Part shown: piece after piece, positions 62,087 to 64,000 of the stretch | Position numbering within the stretch: the first letter of the stretch is position 1 | Layout: each line of letters opens with the position of its first letter | Assembly: GCF_021654575.1 (NCBI RefSeq) | Contig: NZ_AP024488.1 | Location: forward strand, 4,983,501-5,047,500 | Reading direction: 5' to 3' | DNA length: 64,000 bases | From: Desulfoluna limicola | GTDB lineage: Bacteria > Desulfobacterota > Desulfobacteria > Desulfobacterales > Desulfolunaceae | The notes under the pieces: generated by a model | The model's input: the letters and a program-made list of their open reading frames with translations, nothing else | What the model was told of the DNA's origin: nothing | Database searches by the model: none | Position numbers and translations under genes: made by a program

Positions 62087-62890
62087 TTATTCCCTGAGGA
62101 GTCCGGGATGGAGGACGAGAAAGTCCAGGGCGGGCCGAAGGTCCGCCTCGGTGTGGGGCTCCAGGGTGACAATCAGGGGCTGGCGCTGCGCCAGATCGAA
62201 GACCGGGGTGAAGTCGATGGTCCCCTGGCCCGGGGGAAGGTGCTCATCCACCATGCCGTGGTTGTCATGGAGGTGCACCTCCCGGGTCAAAGCCCCCAGG
62301 GTGTCCATCCAGCCGTTCAAATTCCCATCTCCGTAAGCGTGCAGGTGGCCGGTGTCGAGGCAGAGCCCCAGGTTGTCTATGCCGGAGACCATGCTCGCCA
62401 TCTCGGCCGGGGTTCGTTCATGGACGTTTTCCAGGAGAAAATGAACACCCAGGGCGTTGAAGGTGGCGGCCAGCTTCGCCCAGGCCGTGCGGCTCCTTTC
62501 AAGCCAGCCTGGAAAGCCTGCCGCGTGGGTGTCGGGGTGAAATCCGGTGTGGCAGACCACGCTTGTCGGGCGTATTGCCTCCACCGCTTTGACAAGGAGC
62601 TGTAGGTGCCCTTCGCTTCGTTTCCGCAATGAGGCGTCCGCCGATCCCGGGTCCACGCCCTCAAAGGGACCGTGGAGGGTGAGGCGTGCTCCCGCCTCCC
62701 GAAAGGTCTTGGCCGTCTTCTCAAAGTGGGGCTGGCCGTAAGTCTCGAGGGTCGGGATATCCATCCCCAGCTCGGGGTTGAGGCCCAGGGAGAGAAACAG
62801 GTCAAACAACCCCTCTTCCACCAGCATGCGGTAGGGAACGTTGACCTGGACACATCGGGCCGCTGCCCGCATTGTCTCGTTATAGACCAT
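62087..62890 (-). CDS. TIM-barrel sugar phosphate isomerase/epimerase-like protein (AP endonuclease 2 family)
   Basis: A 267-aa protein of the xylose isomerase-like TIM-barrel superfamily. Metal-binding residues appear in order: LTLHGPFEG, VCHTGFHPD, LENVHERTP, LCLDTGHLHAYG, VHLHDNHGMVDEHLPPGQG and VTLEPH. The family covers isomerases, epimerases, endonuclease IV and the cobamide-remodelling enzyme CbiR, so the substrate is open. The conserved LHDNHG-x(6)-PPGQG segment is as expected for active members. Met 1 at 62890 or Met 7 could be the start. It is divergent from the NfeD gene. Confidence 0.88.
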   Translation of the reverse strand: MVYNETMRAAARCVQVNVPYRMLVEEGLFDLFLSLGLNPELGMDIPTLETYGQPHFEKTAKTFREAGARLTLHGPFEGVDPGSADASLRKRSEGHLQLLVKAVEAIRPTSVVCHTGFHPDTHAAGFPGWLERSRTAWAKLAATFNALGVHFLLENVHERTPAEMASMVSGIDNLGLCLDTGHLHAYGDGNLNGWMDTLGALTREVHLHDNHGMVDEHLPPGQGTIDFTPVFDLAQRQPLIVTLEPHTEADLRPALDFLVLHPGLLRE

Positions 62891-63288
62891 ATTTCAGTTA
62901 CCCCGTATACTTTCATCCGGTTATGGGTGGGTTGTCAGGCTTTTTTACAAGGCCTTCATAGAAGAGCCGACGCACTATAGCAGATGCGTTGCGTCAAATA
63001 AATGTCGCTGGGGATTGAATAATTTTGATCAATTCATGCACTTTCCCTGATAAGGACCGGCGACCTGTGGCGGCGGGGCCATGGCTCCACTGTTCTTGCA
63101 CGCGTTCGGCTTTTCCTGTATATACGAATAGTCAACAATGTGTCATCTGCCGACCCTCTGTTCGTCGTAACGGATGGGGTTGATGAACACCACGTGAACC
63201 ACTGTTTTTGGCCGGGCCATTGCTCCACCGTCCCACCCTATGCATCGCACCCCGGCACAGCGCTCTTTACCTGAACCCAGGCATCACC
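62891..63288. other. Divergent intergenic region before the NfeD gene
   Basis: This 398-base gap is partly A+T-rich (62990-63040, including a TTGATCAA palindrome). Promoters for both flanking genes should lie here. I see no gene or member of the repeat family. Confidence 0.35.
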
Positions 63289-64000
63289 ATGAAAAAGCTG
63301 ACGTCTTGTTTTCTTGCGGTATGGTTCTTTGCAACCTTGCTTCTTTTGCTTGTTCTCCCGGTCGGTTTCTTTTCTGCCAGCGCCGTGGCGGAGACGGGTG
63401 ACGTGCGCCTGATTCCAGTCTCAGGTGAGGTGTCACCCTCCATGGCCACGTTTATTGAGCGTGCCGTGAAGGAGGCGGAAGATGCCTCTCTGGTGATTTT
63501 CGAGATGGATACCTTCGGCGGTCGGGTGGATTCAGCCCTGAAAATTGTGGATGCCATTACGGCCCTTGAGGTTCCCAGCGTGGCCTGGGTGAAGACCAAG
63601 GCGATCAGCGCGGGTGCCCTCATCGCTCTTTCCGCCGATGGACTCTACATGGCTCCGGGCACCACCATCGGAGACTGTGCTCCCATTGCCGTGGGGCAGG
63701 AGGGGCCCAAAATGCTCGGCGAGAAGTTCCAGTCGCCGCTTCGGGCCAAGTTTCGTGCCCTGGCCAGAAAAAACGGGTACAGCGAAGCCCTGGCCGAGTC
63801 CATGGTGACGGCCGACCTTGAGATTGTCGCCTTTGAGGTGGGGGGGGAAACCACCTACATGGAGAAACAGGCTTACGAGGACCTAAAAGAAAAACCCGAG
63901 CATGCGCGAACCGTGGTTCGAAAAGGGGAACTCCTCACCATGGATGATGTGGAGGCAAAGGGGTTCGGTTTTTCAAAAGCCACCCTGAAGACCATCACCG
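63289..64000 (+). CDS. NfeD-type membrane-bound serine protease (3' end outside the window)
   Basis: The first 237 codons of an NfeD/ClpP-class serine protease (STOPP-like). A signal peptide or anchor is at residues 5-35 (hydrophobic run LLLLLVLPVGFF, then SASAVAE). The ClpP-like domain follows: LVIFEMDTFGGRVDSALKIV, then the nucleophile region KAISAGALIALSADGLYMAP with the catalytic Ser, and TTIGDCAPIAVG. Family members partner with stomatin-like SPFH proteins to control membrane quality; the second half, usually four helices and an OB-fold, lies past the window edge. The start is the ATG at 63289. Confidence 0.9.
   Translation, partial: MKKLTSCFLAVWFFATLLLLLVLPVGFFSASAVAETGDVRLIPVSGEVSPSMATFIERAVKEAEDASLVIFEMDTFGGRVDSALKIVDAITALEVPSVAWVKTKAISAGALIALSADGLYMAPGTTIGDCAPIAVGQEGPKMLGEKFQSPLRAKFRALARKNGYSEALAESMVTADLEIVAFEVGGETTYMEKQAYEDLKEKPEHARTVVRKGELLTMDDVEAKGFGFSKATLKTIT

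Overview
The window reads as a chromosome segment of an anaerobic, dissimilatory sulfate-reducing bacterium of the Desulfobacterota. The main evidence is a complete dsrMKJOP operon (56.1-61.0 kb), the membrane electron-transfer complex that works with dissimilatory sulfite reductase. A giant 2-hydroxyacyl-CoA-dehydratase-activase-like protein, an LUD-domain protein and fdhD fit the same lifestyle. A Desulfoluna-like member of the Desulfobacterales is my guess; the sequence does not prove it.

Layout. 0-8 kb: clipped yhbY, a small unknown gene, a REC-REC-GGDEF response regulator, a 1171-aa reverse transcriptase-nitrilase fusion (candidate phage defence), trmH and thpR. 8-11.5 kb: LUD protein, cupin, tRNA-Gly on the minus strand, a possible structured RNA, then a tRNA-Phe/Asp/Glu cluster. 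11.6-18 kb: M18 aminopeptidase, PAS histidine kinase, gamma carbonic anhydrase, sfsA. 18-31 kb: OYE-type Fe-S flavoenzyme, XRE regulator, MFS transporter, hsp20-lon, a TrkH/KtrB channel, an MscS-like channel, class II aldolase. 31-37.5 kb: NUDIX hydrolase, a flagellar late module (FlgM partner, flgM, unknown protein) behind a sigma-28-like promoter, then mazG-hisH-hisF and cvpA. 37.8-47.3 kb: phoH-pgpH-ybeY, pdxJ, nnr, tsaE, lysC. 47.3-51 kb: PilZ protein, RbgA/YlqF GTPase, plsC, fdhD. 51.4-55.5 kb: the activase fusion. 56-62 kb: the dsr operon with an RsbRD-like leader gene. 62-64 kb: a TIM-barrel protein and a clipped NfeD-type protease.

Most genes are housekeeping. Two things stand out. 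First, the RT-nitrilase protein has an intact-looking nitrilase Glu-Lys-Cys triad, but the RT motif C (normally YxDD) reads Tyr-Asp-Thr-Glu. Second, at least fifteen intergenic gaps carry a modular family of palindromic elements. They are capped by GCCTCCGGCGGC and its complement. The best-defined module is a long hairpin whose arms differ from locus to locus yet stay self-complementary around a conserved CCTCGTTCCTCGG core.

All family assignments come from reading motifs by eye; no database search, alignment or folding program was run. Starts were chosen by ribosome-binding sites and family length.
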